Positions 7,114 through 15,902 of a stretch of 24,512 bases of DNA are shown here, piece after piece; position 1 is the first letter of the stretch, and each line of letters opens with the position of its first letter. A model generated the notes under the pieces. That model made no database searches. It was not told the DNA's origin and saw nothing but the letters and a program-made list of their open reading frames with translations. The stretch is taken from positions 1 through 24,512 of the forward strand of contig JBEAUL010000006.1 of assembly GCA_041161475.1 (NCBI GenBank), written 5' to 3'. Position numbers and translations under genes: made by a program. Source of the stretch: JBEAUL01 sp041161475 (GTDB lineage: Bacteria; Pseudomonadota; Gammaproteobacteria; UBA6186; Azoamicaceae).

Positions 7114-9355
7114 GCGGGTTACTTATCATAACGCCGACAATGGTTTCTGTGTTTTACAGGTAAAACTGCCCAAGCAAAAGGACTTAACCACTGTTGTGGG
7201 CGCCTCTCCTAGCCCCACGGCAGGGGAATACATTGACTGCACAGGTACCTGGGTACAATCTGGGGAGTATGGCAGACAATTTCGTGCCGCATCCATTAAA
7301 ACCATTTTACCGGATACCTTGGCTGGGATAGAAAAATTTTTAAGCTCAGGATTTATTAAAGGCATAGGCCCGGGATATGCCAAGCGTTTGGTCGATGAAT
7401 TTGGCACCGATATTTTTGATGTGATTGAATATACCCCCGAGCGACTACAACAAGTACCTGGTTTAGGGAAATCGCGTCGGGAAAGCATCGTTCGGTCCTG
7501 GGTAGATCAAAAATTTGTCCGAGAGATCATGGTTTTTTTACAATCGCACGGTGTGGGTACTGCCCGTGCTGTGCGTATTTATAAAACCTATGGGCAAAAT
7601 GCCATTGCGATGGTAAAAGAAAATCCCTATCGATTGGCACAAGACATTCATGGTATCGGATTTAAAATAGCCGATGCATTGGCCACCCGTTTGGGCATAG
7701 ATAAACATGCCTTGCCTCGTGCACAAGCTGGACTCAGTTATTTGTTACAAGAAATGGCCAGTGGTGGGGATTGTGCCATGCCAGCCCTGACGCTCGTTGA
7801 AAAAACGGCCAGCTTATTAGATATTCCGAAGCCAATTGTTGAGCAAGCCGTGATCGAAGCCTTAAAAGAAAAGCGGATTGTGTTTGATTATATTGAGAAT
7901 AACCCTTGTATTTTTCTGCAACATTATCATCGCGCAGAAATTGCCATTGCGCGACAATTAAAGGACTTGAGCGATCACCCTTTGCCGTTTAAAGAACCAT
8001 TGGATATGACGCGTGCGATACCCTGGGTAGAAGAAAAAAATGCCATAGTATTATCGGTGAGCCAAAAAAAAGCCTTGGCCGTCGCGTTGAATAACAAAGT
8101 AACCATTTTAACCGGTGGTCCTGGTGTGGGTAAAACAACCCTGGTGAACAGTATTTTAACGATATTGCGATCGCAAACAGGAAAAGTGATGCTGGGTGCC
8201 CCCACTGGGCGTGCAGCCAAACGTTTATCCGAATCCACTGGTCATGAGGCCAAGACCTTGCACCGTTTGCTAGAATTCGATCCAAAAAATGCACAATTTA
8301 AACGGAATAAAGACAATCCCTTACCAGCAGATTGGATTATTATCGATGAAGTCTCAATGATTGATGTTTTATTGATGCACCATTTACTAAAAGCAGTGCC
8401 AATGACGGCAGGCATTTTATTGGTTGGGGATGTCGATCAATTACCTTCTGTGAGCGCAGGTGCGGTACTGGCGAATTTGATCGATTCAGGGCAGTTGGCG
8501 ACAGTAAAATTAACGGAAATTTTCAGACAAGCTGCCACGTCAGCCATTGTGCAAAATGCCCATCGCATTAACATGGGTAAAATGCCAAGCCAATTACCGC
8601 CTAAAGAAGTATTGTCCGATTTTTATTATATGCCCTGTGAAAATGCAGAAGCCATTTTACAAAAATTACTTGCGGTTGTGACAGAACGGATCCCAAAACG
8701 ATTTGGACTGAATCCTATTCAGGAGATCCAAATATTGACGCCAATGAATAGAGGCACTTTGGGGGTTCGGCATCTGAATGCATTATTGCAAACAGCCTTA
8801 AATCCAAATCCAGAGAAACAGGTTACCCGTTTTGGGCAACGGTTTGGTATTGGAGATAAAGTGATTCAGACGGTAAATAACTATGATAAAGAAGTTTTTA
8901 ACGGAGATATTGGTTTTATCACCGCGATTCAACAGGAAGAAGGCTTGGTTTCTATTCAATTCGATCTGAAAACCGTGGTGTATGAATTGGATGATTTAGA
9001 TGAAGTGAATCTGGCTTACGCAACCAGCATTCATAAAGCACAAGGCTCTGAATACCCTGCTGTGGTCATGCCATTATCAACGCAACATTATACGCTGTTG
9101 GAGCGTAATTTACTGTACACAGGGGTCACGCGGGCCAAAAAATTGATGGTATTACTGGGTGAAACAAAAGCCGTGCACATGGCAGTGAATCAAACGCGTG
9201 CGCATCAACGCATCACCAATTTAGCCACCCAGTTGCGCCGACATTTAGGGCCTTGTCAGTCTACTCAAGCTAACCGCGTGATTTCTGAAGCAGAGATACG
9301 GCGGTGTTTCGCTGAGGGAGAGACTGCCCAAATGAAGGGGGATATGGTAGACTGA
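7067..9355 (+). CDS. recD2: ATP-dependent RecD2-like DNA helicase
   Basis: This is a 762 aa superfamily 1B 5'-3' helicase of the RecD2/TraA type, which works without RecBC. The N-terminal OB-like region and helix-hairpin-helix segment ('GFIKGIGPGYAKRLV', 'VPGLGKSR') are the parts that distinguish RecD2 from RecBCD's RecD. The motor has Walker A 'GGPGVGKTT' (Lys356), the DEXX-box 'IIIDEVSMID' (Asp427-Glu428), 'VGDVDQLPSVSAG', and the final motif 'YTGVTRAKKLMVLLG'. The only plausible start is the TTG at 7067, giving a 47-base overlap with the DUF4124 gene; an ATT at 7088 is the other, less likely, choice. Co-transcription with ung suggests a role in DNA damage tolerance. The gene symbol rests on domain layout, not experiment. 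Confidence 0.92.
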   Translation: MKTEKDDIVKLHGTIERVTYHNADNGFCVLQVKLPKQKDLTTVVGASPSPTAGEYIDCTGTWVQSGEYGRQFRAASIKTILPDTLAGIEKFLSSGFIKGIGPGYAKRLVDEFGTDIFDVIEYTPERLQQVPGLGKSRRESIVRSWVDQKFVREIMVFLQSHGVGTARAVRIYKTYGQNAIAMVKENPYRLAQDIHGIGFKIADALATRLGIDKHALPRAQAGLSYLLQEMASGGDCAMPALTLVEKTASLLDIPKPIVEQAVIEALKEKRIVFDYIENNPCIFLQHYHRAEIAIARQLKDLSDHPLPFKEPLDMTRAIPWVEEKNAIVLSVSQKKALAVALNNKVTILTGGPGVGKTTLVNSILTILRSQTGKVMLGAPTGRAAKRLSESTGHEAKTLHRLLEFDPKNAQFKRNKDNPLPADWIIIDEVSMIDVLLMHHLLKAVPMTAGILLVGDVDQLPSVSAGAVLANLIDSGQLATVKLTEIFRQAATSAIVQNAHRINMGKMPSQLPPKEVLSDFYYMPCENAEAILQKLLAVVTERIPKRFGLNPIQEIQILTPMNRGTLGVRHLNALLQTALNPNPEKQVTRFGQRFGIGDKVIQTVNNYDKEVFNGDIGFITAIQQEEGLVSIQFDLKTVVYELDDLDEVNLAYATSIHKAQGSEYPAVVMPLSTQHYTLLERNLLYTGVTRAKKLMVLLGETKAVHMAVNQTRAHQRITNLATQLRRHLGPCQSTQANRVISEAEIRRCFAEGETAQMKGDMVD

Positions 9356-9466
9356 ACCGCATGTATATTCAGAGGTGTCTACCTTAAATCAACTAAAAAA
9401 TGCCATTTATTTCTTGATTTACTGACATTTTTTGAACATTTTTTTAAGCCGTTTTGGAGTATTAAT

Positions 9467-10111
9467 ATGAGTAGCCATGACCAACAAAATAATTCACATC
9501 CACAAGGCAGTCCCTTATTGATGGGTAAATTCGCACCGGACTTTGACGCCCCTGCTGTATTGTCCTCTGGGGAATTGGGGCAATATTCTTTACATCGTTC
9601 AATTAAATACAAATACGCTGTATTGTTTTTTTATCCCTTAGATTTTACCTTTGTTTGTCCTTCAGAGTTGATTGCCTTAAACAAACGTATTCAAGAATTT
9701 CATGACAGAAATGTGGAAGTGATTGGTATTTCAATCGATTCACAGTTTACGCATCATGCTTGGCAGTGCACACCGATGACGAAGGGGGGGGTAGGTCCCT
9801 TAAGTTATCCTTTGGTTGCTGACATTACGCATGCGATTTGTCGTGCTTATGGCGTGCAACATGCAGAAATGGGGGTTGCGTACAGAGCAACGTTTATTAT
9901 TGATGAAGCAGGTATCATACGCGTACAAATGATCAATGATTTGCCAATTGGACGCAATGTGGACGAAATTTTACGCTTGGTTGATGCCTTAAAACACCAC
10001 AAAGAGCATGGTGAAGTGTGCCCGGCTGGTTGGGGTAAGGGAGATGAAGGCATGGAAGCCACGAGCGCTGGCGTAGCCAAATATTTAAGCAAACATGAAA
10101 AAGATCTGTAA
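9467..10111 (+). CDS. Typical 2-Cys peroxiredoxin (AhpC/Prx1 type)
   Basis: This 214 aa thiol peroxidase reduces H2O2, organic peroxides and probably peroxynitrite in the cytoplasm. The peroxidatic Cys64 sits in 'YPLDFTFVCPSEL'. The resolving Cys185 sits in 'EVCPAGW', as in the typical 2-Cys class that forms intersubunit disulfides. The C-terminal tail extends beyond it ('AGVAKYLSKHEKDL'), as in Prx1-type enzymes. The first ~20 residues are polar and not part of the fold. The ATG is preceded by TTGGAGT seven bases away, which fixes the start. No reductase partner (AhpF, thioredoxin) is adjacent. It appears monocistronic, ending at a hairpin shared with the convergent rlmH. Confidence 0.95.
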   Translation: MSSHDQQNNSHPQGSPLLMGKFAPDFDAPAVLSSGELGQYSLHRSIKYKYAVLFFYPLDFTFVCPSELIALNKRIQEFHDRNVEVIGISIDSQFTHHAWQCTPMTKGGVGPLSYPLVADITHAICRAYGVQHAEMGVAYRATFIIDEAGIIRVQMINDLPIGRNVDEILRLVDALKHHKEHGEVCPAGWGKGDEGMEATSAGVAKYLSKHEKDL

Positions 10112-10124
10112 TTGCAAATGGCGC

Positions 10125-10160
10125 AACCATCCCTATTCTCGATGATAGGGGTGGTTGTTT
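10125..10160 (+). terminator. Hairpin terminator between peroxiredoxin and rlmH
   Basis: A 12-bp stem (AACCATCCCTAT pairing with ATAGGGGTGGTT, one wobble) encloses an 8-base loop and is followed by GTTT on the + strand. It overlaps the last bases of the convergent rlmH gene, so it may end transcripts from both sides, though the T-tract is short. Confidence 0.55.
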
Positions 10161-10576
10161 AATAAAGATTGGGCACGGTAAAGCTGTTCAACCAAAATAA
10201 TTCGGACCAAAGGATGTGGAAAAGTCAGGGGAGACAGCGACCAACGCTCATTAGCGCGCTTAAGACATTGTTCAGATAAGCCTTCTGGTCCGCCGATTAA
10301 AAAACATAAAGGTTTCCCCAATCCGCGCCAGTATTCTAATTTTTGTGCCAGCATCGGCGTTGTCCAAGATTTCCCCAAAACATCTAAAGCCACAACCCAA
10401 CTTTTAGGGTGAATTGCTTGTTCTACGCTGGCATTTGTTAATGTGGTGTTTTTTTCTAGAGGAATTTCTAGTATCTGTAGCGTATATTCTCGAGGAAAGC
10501 GGGGTAGATAAGCCTCAACCCCCGCGTTTACCCAGATAGGCATTTTGGTACCAACAGCAATAATTTGTATTTTCAT
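10133..10576 (-). CDS. rlmH: 23S rRNA (pseudouridine1915-N3)-methyltransferase
   Basis: RlmH is a small SPOUT-class enzyme that methylates pseudouridine 1915 in helix 69 of 23S rRNA on assembled 70S ribosomes. At 147 aa it is slightly shorter than the usual ~155. The start 'MKIQIIAVGTKMP' is the standard family N-terminus, so the ATG at 10576 is secure. The SAM-binding knot motif 'LIGGPEGL' (residues ~93-100) and the C-terminal 'LTFPHPLVRIILVEQLYRA' with 'NNHPYHR' are all present. It follows rsfS as in many gammaproteobacteria. Unusually, a strong intrinsic terminator ends about 10 bases before its start codon and I see no Shine-Dalgarno, so its expression must differ from that of the genes upstream. 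Confidence 0.95.
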   Translation of the reverse strand: MKIQIIAVGTKMPIWVNAGVEAYLPRFPREYTLQILEIPLEKNTTLTNASVEQAIHPKSWVVALDVLGKSWTTPMLAQKLEYWRGLGKPLCFLIGGPEGLSEQCLKRANERWSLSPLTFPHPLVRIILVEQLYRAQSLLNNHPYHRE

Positions 10577-10585
10577 GTGCGGAAT

Positions 10586-10609
10586 AAAAAGGCCCCAATC
10601 ATTGGGGCC
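10586..10609 (-). terminator. Intrinsic terminator between rsfS and rlmH
   Basis: On the minus strand GGCCCCAATGATTGGGGCC forms a perfect GC-rich hairpin (7-9 bp stem) followed immediately by TTTTTATT. This is a textbook rho-independent terminator after the rsfS stop. It ends only about 10 bases before the rlmH ATG, so it could also act as an attenuator or as a translation-controlling hairpin. Confidence 0.8.
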
Positions 10610-10627
10610 ATACTCTGTTTTAGGGGG

Positions 10628-10978
10628 TTAAACAGCCACTGCAAGCTTGGTTTGCGCTACAGGCAGTGGTGTCCATAATTTGTCTAAGCGATAAAATTCT
10701 CGCGTGCTTGCCAACATGATGTGTACAATAACATCGCCCAAATCGAGTAGAATCCACTCGCCGGCTTGTTCTCCCTCAACACCAATGGTTGTGTACCGTT
10801 GTTTACTTACCTCAAGCAAGACGTGTTTGGCGATTGCTTGAGTGTGCCGATGTGAATTCCCGGTTGCGATAATCATATGATCGGTAACCAGAGTGAGAGC
10901 GGTCACATCGAGTACTTGTATGTCCTCGGCTTTGAGATCGGCCAATGCGCTGATCACAATGTTTTTTAGCTTACTCAT
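10628..10978 (-). CDS. rsfS: Ribosome silencing factor RsfS
   Basis: RsfS binds ribosomal protein uL14 and blocks subunit joining when nutrients run low. From the ATG at 10978 the protein is 116 aa, close to family length. That start is preceded by a strong AAGGAGG, 11 bases upstream. A longer frame from 11062 would add 28 unconserved residues and run into holA. Conserved parts are 'DIQVLDVTALTLVTDHMIIATGNSHRH' split by the usual strand-helix pattern, 'GVEGEQAGEWILLDLGDV' and 'REFYRLDKLW'. It lies between holA and rlmH; the nadD gene often found just upstream of rsfS is missing. The strong terminator downstream makes rsfS the last gene of the leuS-lptE-holA-rsfS transcript. Confidence 0.95.
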   Translation of the reverse strand: MSKLKNIVISALADLKAEDIQVLDVTALTLVTDHMIIATGNSHRHTQAIAKHVLLEVSKQRYTTIGVEGEQAGEWILLDLGDVIVHIMLASTREFYRLDKLWTPLPVAQTKLAVAV

Positions 10979-10989
10979 GCGTCTTGGGG

Positions 10990-10996
10990 CCTCCTT
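10990..10996 (-). promoter_or_regulatory. Ribosome binding site deciding the rsfS start
   Basis: AAGGAGG on the minus strand, 11 bases ahead of the ATG at 10978. It favours this start over the longer in-frame options that overlap holA. Confidence 0.7.
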
Positions 10997-11046
10997 ACAG
11001 GCGGGTTGAACAATCTGGTCTGATTTGGTTGTAAAACTGGATAACA

Positions 11047-12024
11047 TCATGCCACAAAACACCGGTCTTTGTTAAGCCATTTGTCTAACGTCAACAGTAA
11101 TTGACCGATGGCCTCATAAGGGTTGCCGGGATCGAGTCCCTTGATAATACGATCGATAAGATGCGCTTGGCTAAGTAAGAGATAAAAACGATGAAGAGGA
11201 ACCAAATTAAGCGCCTGGCCATAGAGCGATGCTCGTGACTGCCATACGCCGACCGACTCACAGGCTAAGGCGAGTGGCGTGCCCGATTGAACTGCGGTTG
11301 CGAGATGAATAATCGTTCGCACCTCCCGTGTAATTGCCCACAAAATTAAGTGAGATTCAACACCTTCACTATGAAGTGTAGCCAATATTCTAAAAGTTTT
11401 CTCGGTCTTACCCGCAATCATGGCTTCAGTGAGGTCGAAAACAGAGGCCTGTGTTTGAAAAGTTAGATAGTGAACAATATCATCTTCGGTGATAATGCCC
11501 TGTTTTAGTAGTCGCAACTTCTCCATCACTTGGTTTGCGGCCAATAGATTGCCTTCAGTATAACGTGCCAAACAAAGCATCGCATCTTGTGCCAGTTTTA
11601 ACCCTTTTTTTTTGGCATAACCTTTTAGCCAATGCAAAAAATCTTTTGGTAAAATTGTTTTTGCCCAATACGTGGTACCCGATTTTAACAAGGGTTGGTA
11701 ATCAGATGCTTTTACCCATTCGGGTTTGTCAATAAACAACAACAAACTGTTGTCTATCGAAGATGCTTGTACAAAGCTTTGCAGAAAAAGAAGGCCTTCT
11801 TTAGGAATTTTTGCTTGAACAGTACATTCAATCACATGATGTTCAGAAAATAAATCAGACCATTCTAAGGATGCCGATTTTAGATCTTGCCAATCGTTAG
11901 CAGACTTTAAAACAAAAACATGACGTCGGTAATTGGGATGCTGGGTAGCAAGTTGCGCAAAAATGTATGCACGATGATCGCTTCTTTGTAGTGGTTCTTG
12001 TCCTAAAATCCAATACAGTGGCAT
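11047..12024 (-). CDS. holA: DNA polymerase III subunit delta
   Basis: HolA opens the beta sliding clamp within the clamp-loader complex of the replicative polymerase. The 325 aa protein is close to the ~340 aa norm. The N-terminal 'LYWILGQEPLQRSDH' corresponds to the degenerate nucleotide-binding segment of the family. The middle has the conserved 'FLHWLKGYAKKKGLKL' and 'LARYTEGNLLAANQVMEKL' helices. The C-terminal collar begins with 'DLTEAMIAGK' and includes 'LILWAITREVR'. It starts one base after the lptE stop, which places it in the leuS operon in the usual order. The gene normally next in this block, nadD, is not present in the 68-base gap before rsfS. Confidence 0.93.
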   Translation of the reverse strand: MPLYWILGQEPLQRSDHRAYIFAQLATQHPNYRRHVFVLKSANDWQDLKSASLEWSDLFSEHHVIECTVQAKIPKEGLLFLQSFVQASSIDNSLLLFIDKPEWVKASDYQPLLKSGTTYWAKTILPKDFLHWLKGYAKKKGLKLAQDAMLCLARYTEGNLLAANQVMEKLRLLKQGIITEDDIVHYLTFQTQASVFDLTEAMIAGKTEKTFRILATLHSEGVESHLILWAITREVRTIIHLATAVQSGTPLALACESVGVWQSRASLYGQALNLVPLHRFYLLLSQAHLIDRIIKGLDPGNPYEAIGQLLLTLDKWLNKDRCFVA

Positions 12025-12025
12025 A

Positions 12026-12589
12026 TTAATGTGAAGCGTATATGTCGTTGTTATTTGCGCTTAATCGCTGTAACAATTGTGTACAGGCTTTTTGAATTAA
12101 AGCCTCTTTCACGAGATTGCGCTGACTGTCATTATTTAACAAAGCATTTGGTGTAATACTCATGGGGCGAGCCAAGACAATGGGACCCGTGGACAGTGGT
12201 TTGTGGTGCACGTCACGTACTTCATAGGGCAGTGTGAGTTCTATCATGACATAATTGGCTTGGCCATCACTGCTATAACTTAATGGGCGTTCATGAAAAG
12301 TGGGTTCTGATAGCCAAAGTAATTGTGTCTCGGGCGATAATCTTGTCGATTCGACATCACGAGGAACAAGGATAATGCCAGATTGTTTGATAAGGCTATA
12401 AAAGCTTTGGTAAAAATGACCGTAATTAAGGGGTTTTTGCAATTGTATTTGCGTTGAAGACAGATCGGATGACAGATATGAAGCGTGATTTAAGTGAAAG
12501 CCACAGCCGCTGAATACGCACACCAAAAGTCCTAAACATACAGCAGAGATAAGCGATATAAAACGGTTATTCACGGTATTCTTTCTCAT
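12026..12589 (-). CDS. lptE: LPS-assembly lipoprotein LptE
   Basis: LptE plugs the LptD barrel in the outer membrane and helps insert lipopolysaccharide at the cell surface. From the ATG at 12589 it is 187 aa. The N-terminus has basic residues, a hydrophobic core and the lipobox 'FSGC' with Cys29 as the lipidated residue, followed by 'GFHL' as usual in LptE. An in-frame TTG at 12607 would add six residues inside leuS and is less likely. The body is weakly conserved, as normal for the family, so the call leans on the lipobox and on the leuS-lptE-holA order. It begins one base after the leuS stop and is probably translationally coupled. Confidence 0.9.
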   Translation of the reverse strand: MRKNTVNNRFISLISAVCLGLLVCVFSGCGFHLNHASYLSSDLSSTQIQLQKPLNYGHFYQSFYSLIKQSGIILVPRDVESTRLSPETQLLWLSEPTFHERPLSYSSDGQANYVMIELTLPYEVRDVHHKPLSTGPIVLARPMSITPNALLNNDSQRNLVKEALIQKACTQLLQRLSANNNDIYASH

Positions 12590-12590
12590 G

Positions 12591-15077
12591 TTATGGAGTG
12601 ATGACAAGATTGATTAGCTTATTTGGCACAAAGATCCACTGTCGAATCGTTTTATTGCGTATGTGCTGTTGTAACGAGGCTTCTTGTAGCACGGCCTGTT
12701 TAATCTCATCTTCAGTGATTTGCGCGGGCAGTGTCATGCGTCCCCGATACTTACCGTTAATTTGTATGACCCATTGTAAAGCATCTTGTTTTAATGCTTC
12801 TGAATCGACACTGGGCCAAGGCGTATCGATAATGGCATTGGTGTGCCCCAGTTGCAACCACAAAGCGTGTGTGATGTGGGGCACAATCGGAGACAGCATC
12901 AAGACAACGGCGCTTAATACTTCTTGAGATAGCGCATAATCTTGCGGTGTTTCCGTGGTAAATTTATACCAATGATTCAGTAATTCCATAATCGTTGCAA
13001 TCGCTGTATTAAAGGTCTTACGTTCTCCAATGTCTTGTGTGACCTTTTGAATGGTATGGTGTAGTTGATAGCGCAGTGCTTTTTGTTTTTCAGTGTGCGC
13101 TTGATGCAAAAATGTCTGCCAGTTTGGATAGTGCGCAAGGGATGCCACATGAGTGGTTACTGCTTGCCATACCCGTTTTAAAAATCGATAAGCGCCTTCA
13201 ACACCGGCATCAGACCATTCTAAGGATTGTTCTGGGGGTGCGGCAAACATCACAAACAAGCGCACGGTGTCTGCGCCATATTGGTTGATGAGCGCTTGAG
13301 GATTTACCGTATTGCCTTTTGATTTAGACATTTTGCTGCCATCTTTCAGCACCATGCCCTGTGTCAATAAGGCAGTAAAAGGCTCATCGCTTGAGACTAA
13401 ATTTTCATCCCGTAATACTTTATGTAAAAATCGTGCATATAAAAGATGCAATACAGCGTGCTCAATACCCCCAATATATTGATCTACCGGCGTCCAGTAA
13501 TCTGCTCGATCGTCTAACATACGCGTATGGCTATCTGGAGACGCAAAGCGCGCATAGTACCAAGAAGATTCCATAAACGTATCAAATGTGTCTGTTTCGC
13601 GTTGGGCTGGTTGTTGACAGTTTGGACAAGTCACCTGTAAAAAAGTCAGATCTTGTTTTAAGGGGGACTGAATGCCCTGAAAATCAACGGCTTCGGGCAA
13701 TATAACGGGTAAGTCTGCCTCGGGTACAGGAACCATGCCACAGTCTTTGCAGTGAATCATGGGAATCGGTGTGCCCCAATATCGTTGTCTTGATATGCCC
13801 CAATCACGTAGACGATATTGTAAACACCGTTTTCCCTGTGCTGTGCTGTCTAATGCTTCTGTTATTTGCGCAATCGCATTATCGGAAGTTAGCCCAGAAA
13901 AATCACCAGAGTTGACTAAGATACCTTTTTCTGTAAAGGCAGTGTTTGTTGTGATTGTGTCTGTAGCCTCCGGCTGAATCACCCAATCTATTGGCAGATG
14001 GTACTGTGTTGCAAATTCAAAATCACGCGTATCGTGTGCAGGCACTGCCATCACTGCCCCAGTGCCGTAAGACATCAAAACATAGTTGGCAACCCATACT
14101 GGCACACTACGCCCACTTAATGGGTTGATGGCGTATAAACCGGTTGCCATGCCTTTTTTCTCTGTGGTTGCCCGTACGGCTTCAGAGACCGAGCTGTGCT
14201 GCGTCTCTTCAATAAAGGCCTGGAGTGCAGGATTATTACTTGCGGCTTGTTTGGCCAAGGGGTGCTCTGGGGCAATAGCCAAGTAAGTAACACCAAATAA
14301 AGTATCTGCTCGGCTGGTAAATACCTCTATCTTTTCCCCTGGATTGTCTTGCAATGCAAATAAAACAGACACGCCTTCTGAGCGTCCAATCCAGTTACGT
14401 TGCATTGTACGTACTTGATCAGGCCAGCCACTCAATTTATCTAAGTCGTTTAATAATTCATCGGCATAGGCGGTGATCTTTAAAAACCATTGCGTAATGG
14501 CCCTGCGTTCAACGGGCGCACCAGAGCGCCACCCGCAACCATTGACCACTTGTTCATTTGCCAATACGGTTTGATCAATCGGATCCCAGTTTACAATGGC
14601 TTCTTTTCGATAGGCCAAGCCTTTTTTATACAACTGTAAAAATAACCATTGTTCCCAACGATAGTAATCCGGATCGCAAGTGCGCAATTCTCGAGACCAA
14701 TCGTAGCCCAAGCCAAGTGAGGTAAGCTGTTGCTTCATTTGTGCGATATTTTTATCTGTCCACACTGCTGGAGGAATTTGATGCGCAATCGCGGCATTTT
14801 CTGCAGGTAAGCCAAAAGCATCCCAGCCAATGGGTTGCAATACATTTTTACCTAACATCCGCTGATAACGGCTGATCACATCACCAATGGTGTAGTTACG
14901 CACATGTCCGACATGCAGACTCCCACTGGGATATGGGAACATAGATAAACAGTAAAATTTAGGTCGGTCGGAGGATTCATCTACCTCAAAACTGCGGTTT
15001 TCATTCCAGTAAGCTTGTGCTTCTGCTTCAATGGTTTGGGGTTCATAAGGCGGGAGATTGGCTATATTGTACGACAT
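12591..15077 (-). CDS. leuS: Leucyl-tRNA synthetase
   Basis: This class I aminoacyl-tRNA synthetase charges tRNA-Leu. At 828 aa it is full length. The HIGH-type motif is 'HVGH' at residues 55-58, in 'FPYPSGSLHVGHVRNYT'. The 'KMSKS' loop is at 582-586, in 'KDGSKMSKSKGNTV'. The editing (CP1) domain contains 'FTSRADTLFGVTYLAIAPEH' and 'VMAVPAHDTRDFEFA'. A zinc-ribbon-like pair 'CKDC...CPNC' is present. The ATG at 15077 has AAGG six bases upstream. It is the first gene of the leuS-lptE-holA-rsfS run and begins 57 bases after the zapD stop. Confidence 0.98.
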   Translation of the reverse strand: MSYNIANLPPYEPQTIEAEAQAYWNENRSFEVDESSDRPKFYCLSMFPYPSGSLHVGHVRNYTIGDVISRYQRMLGKNVLQPIGWDAFGLPAENAAIAHQIPPAVWTDKNIAQMKQQLTSLGLGYDWSRELRTCDPDYYRWEQWLFLQLYKKGLAYRKEAIVNWDPIDQTVLANEQVVNGCGWRSGAPVERRAITQWFLKITAYADELLNDLDKLSGWPDQVRTMQRNWIGRSEGVSVLFALQDNPGEKIEVFTSRADTLFGVTYLAIAPEHPLAKQAASNNPALQAFIEETQHSSVSEAVRATTEKKGMATGLYAINPLSGRSVPVWVANYVLMSYGTGAVMAVPAHDTRDFEFATQYHLPIDWVIQPEATDTITTNTAFTEKGILVNSGDFSGLTSDNAIAQITEALDSTAQGKRCLQYRLRDWGISRQRYWGTPIPMIHCKDCGMVPVPEADLPVILPEAVDFQGIQSPLKQDLTFLQVTCPNCQQPAQRETDTFDTFMESSWYYARFASPDSHTRMLDDRADYWTPVDQYIGGIEHAVLHLLYARFLHKVLRDENLVSSDEPFTALLTQGMVLKDGSKMSKSKGNTVNPQALINQYGADTVRLFVMFAAPPEQSLEWSDAGVEGAYRFLKRVWQAVTTHVASLAHYPNWQTFLHQAHTEKQKALRYQLHHTIQKVTQDIGERKTFNTAIATIMELLNHWYKFTTETPQDYALSQEVLSAVVLMLSPIVPHITHALWLQLGHTNAIIDTPWPSVDSEALKQDALQWVIQINGKYRGRMTLPAQITEDEIKQAVLQEASLQQHIRNKTIRQWIFVPNKLINLVITP

Positions 15078-15134
15078 ACTGGACCTTCAACAACACTTTT
15101 TTAACAACCTATTTTTAATTGAGTCCGTTTTTAT

Positions 15135-15902
15135 TTATAGAATACAAAAAGAGACGTCAAAATCGATGGTATCACCGGTTTGTTTAGGACGTCCCGATTC
15201 TGGAAATGCCAGAAAGCGAATCGTCACACGGTGCCGACTACCACTCACTTCCGGATAAGGTAAGGCATTGGCAGGCAGGCGAACACGTACCAGGTGACAA
15301 TGTGCCTGCGGGTCCAGATTACATTGGTAAAAGCCCGACTCAGCGCATTTTTCTTCAAATGTACCGCTATTTCGAATAATACGCAACAATAATTCTATCC
15401 CGGCGTAAAGTGGCTGTAATCCTTTTAGCCATTTTTCTAGGCCATGTACGCGTTTGGCTTTCGGTTGATTCAGCCATTGATGATAGGCTGGCACATCAAA
15501 ACTACAACTGGTTCCCAATAAAGTGATGCGTTGTCGGATAATATTCAGTAGTTCGTGTGCGCGTAAGTCTTGCGTAATTTTCAAAGAGACCGGTTTTAAT
15601 TGCTTAATGGTATTCTTAAGTGCCTCTAGGGTTGCTTGTAATCTTTCATGATGAATGGCAGGCGTTTCGGTTAAGCGAGAAAACGTGACAAAATGTTTTT
15701 CCAGCTCTTTTAACAAGTCTGAACGCAAGTCGTGCCGATCTAAGTAGTTTAGTAGCTCAACTAAAGCCGTCACACAAGATTGACTGTCCCAAAAACAGCG
15801 TCCTTCCAAAAAATATTGCATTTGTAAAAAAAAAGATTCTAGGCGCAACAGGTTACGCGTGCGTTCATTTAGGGGATGTTCATACAAAATAGTATCAGAC
15901 AC
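15135..15902 (-). CDS. zapD: Cell division protein ZapD
   Basis: ZapD (formerly YacF, DUF1342) bundles FtsZ filaments and stabilises the Z-ring. The typical N-terminus 'ILYEHPLNERTRNLLRLESFF' is present, followed by a helical domain and a C-terminal beta region with 'HLVRVRLP' and 'GSRHRVTIRFLAF'. From the GTG at 15902 the protein is 255 aa, near the usual ~250; a TTG at 15926 would give 263 aa. Neither start has a good ribosome binding site, so the exact N-terminus is uncertain. The gene follows coaE by about 130 bases, as in many gammaproteobacteria. The small zinc protein gene yacG that often comes next is missing and leuS follows instead. Confidence 0.92.
   Translation of the reverse strand: MSDTILYEHPLNERTRNLLRLESFFLQMQYFLEGRCFWDSQSCVTALVELLNYLDRHDLRSDLLKELEKHFVTFSRLTETPAIHHERLQATLEALKNTIKQLKPVSLKITQDLRAHELLNIIRQRITLLGTSCSFDVPAYHQWLNQPKAKRVHGLEKWLKGLQPLYAGIELLLRIIRNSGTFEEKCAESGFYQCNLDPQAHCHLVRVRLPANALPYPEVSGSRHRVTIRFLAFPESGRPKQTGDTIDFDVSFCIL

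Noticed and set aside
10979..11062. N-terminal extension of RsfS by 28 residues
   Set aside because: It overlaps the holA end, is unlike the family, and the strong AAGGAGG points to the ATG at 10978.
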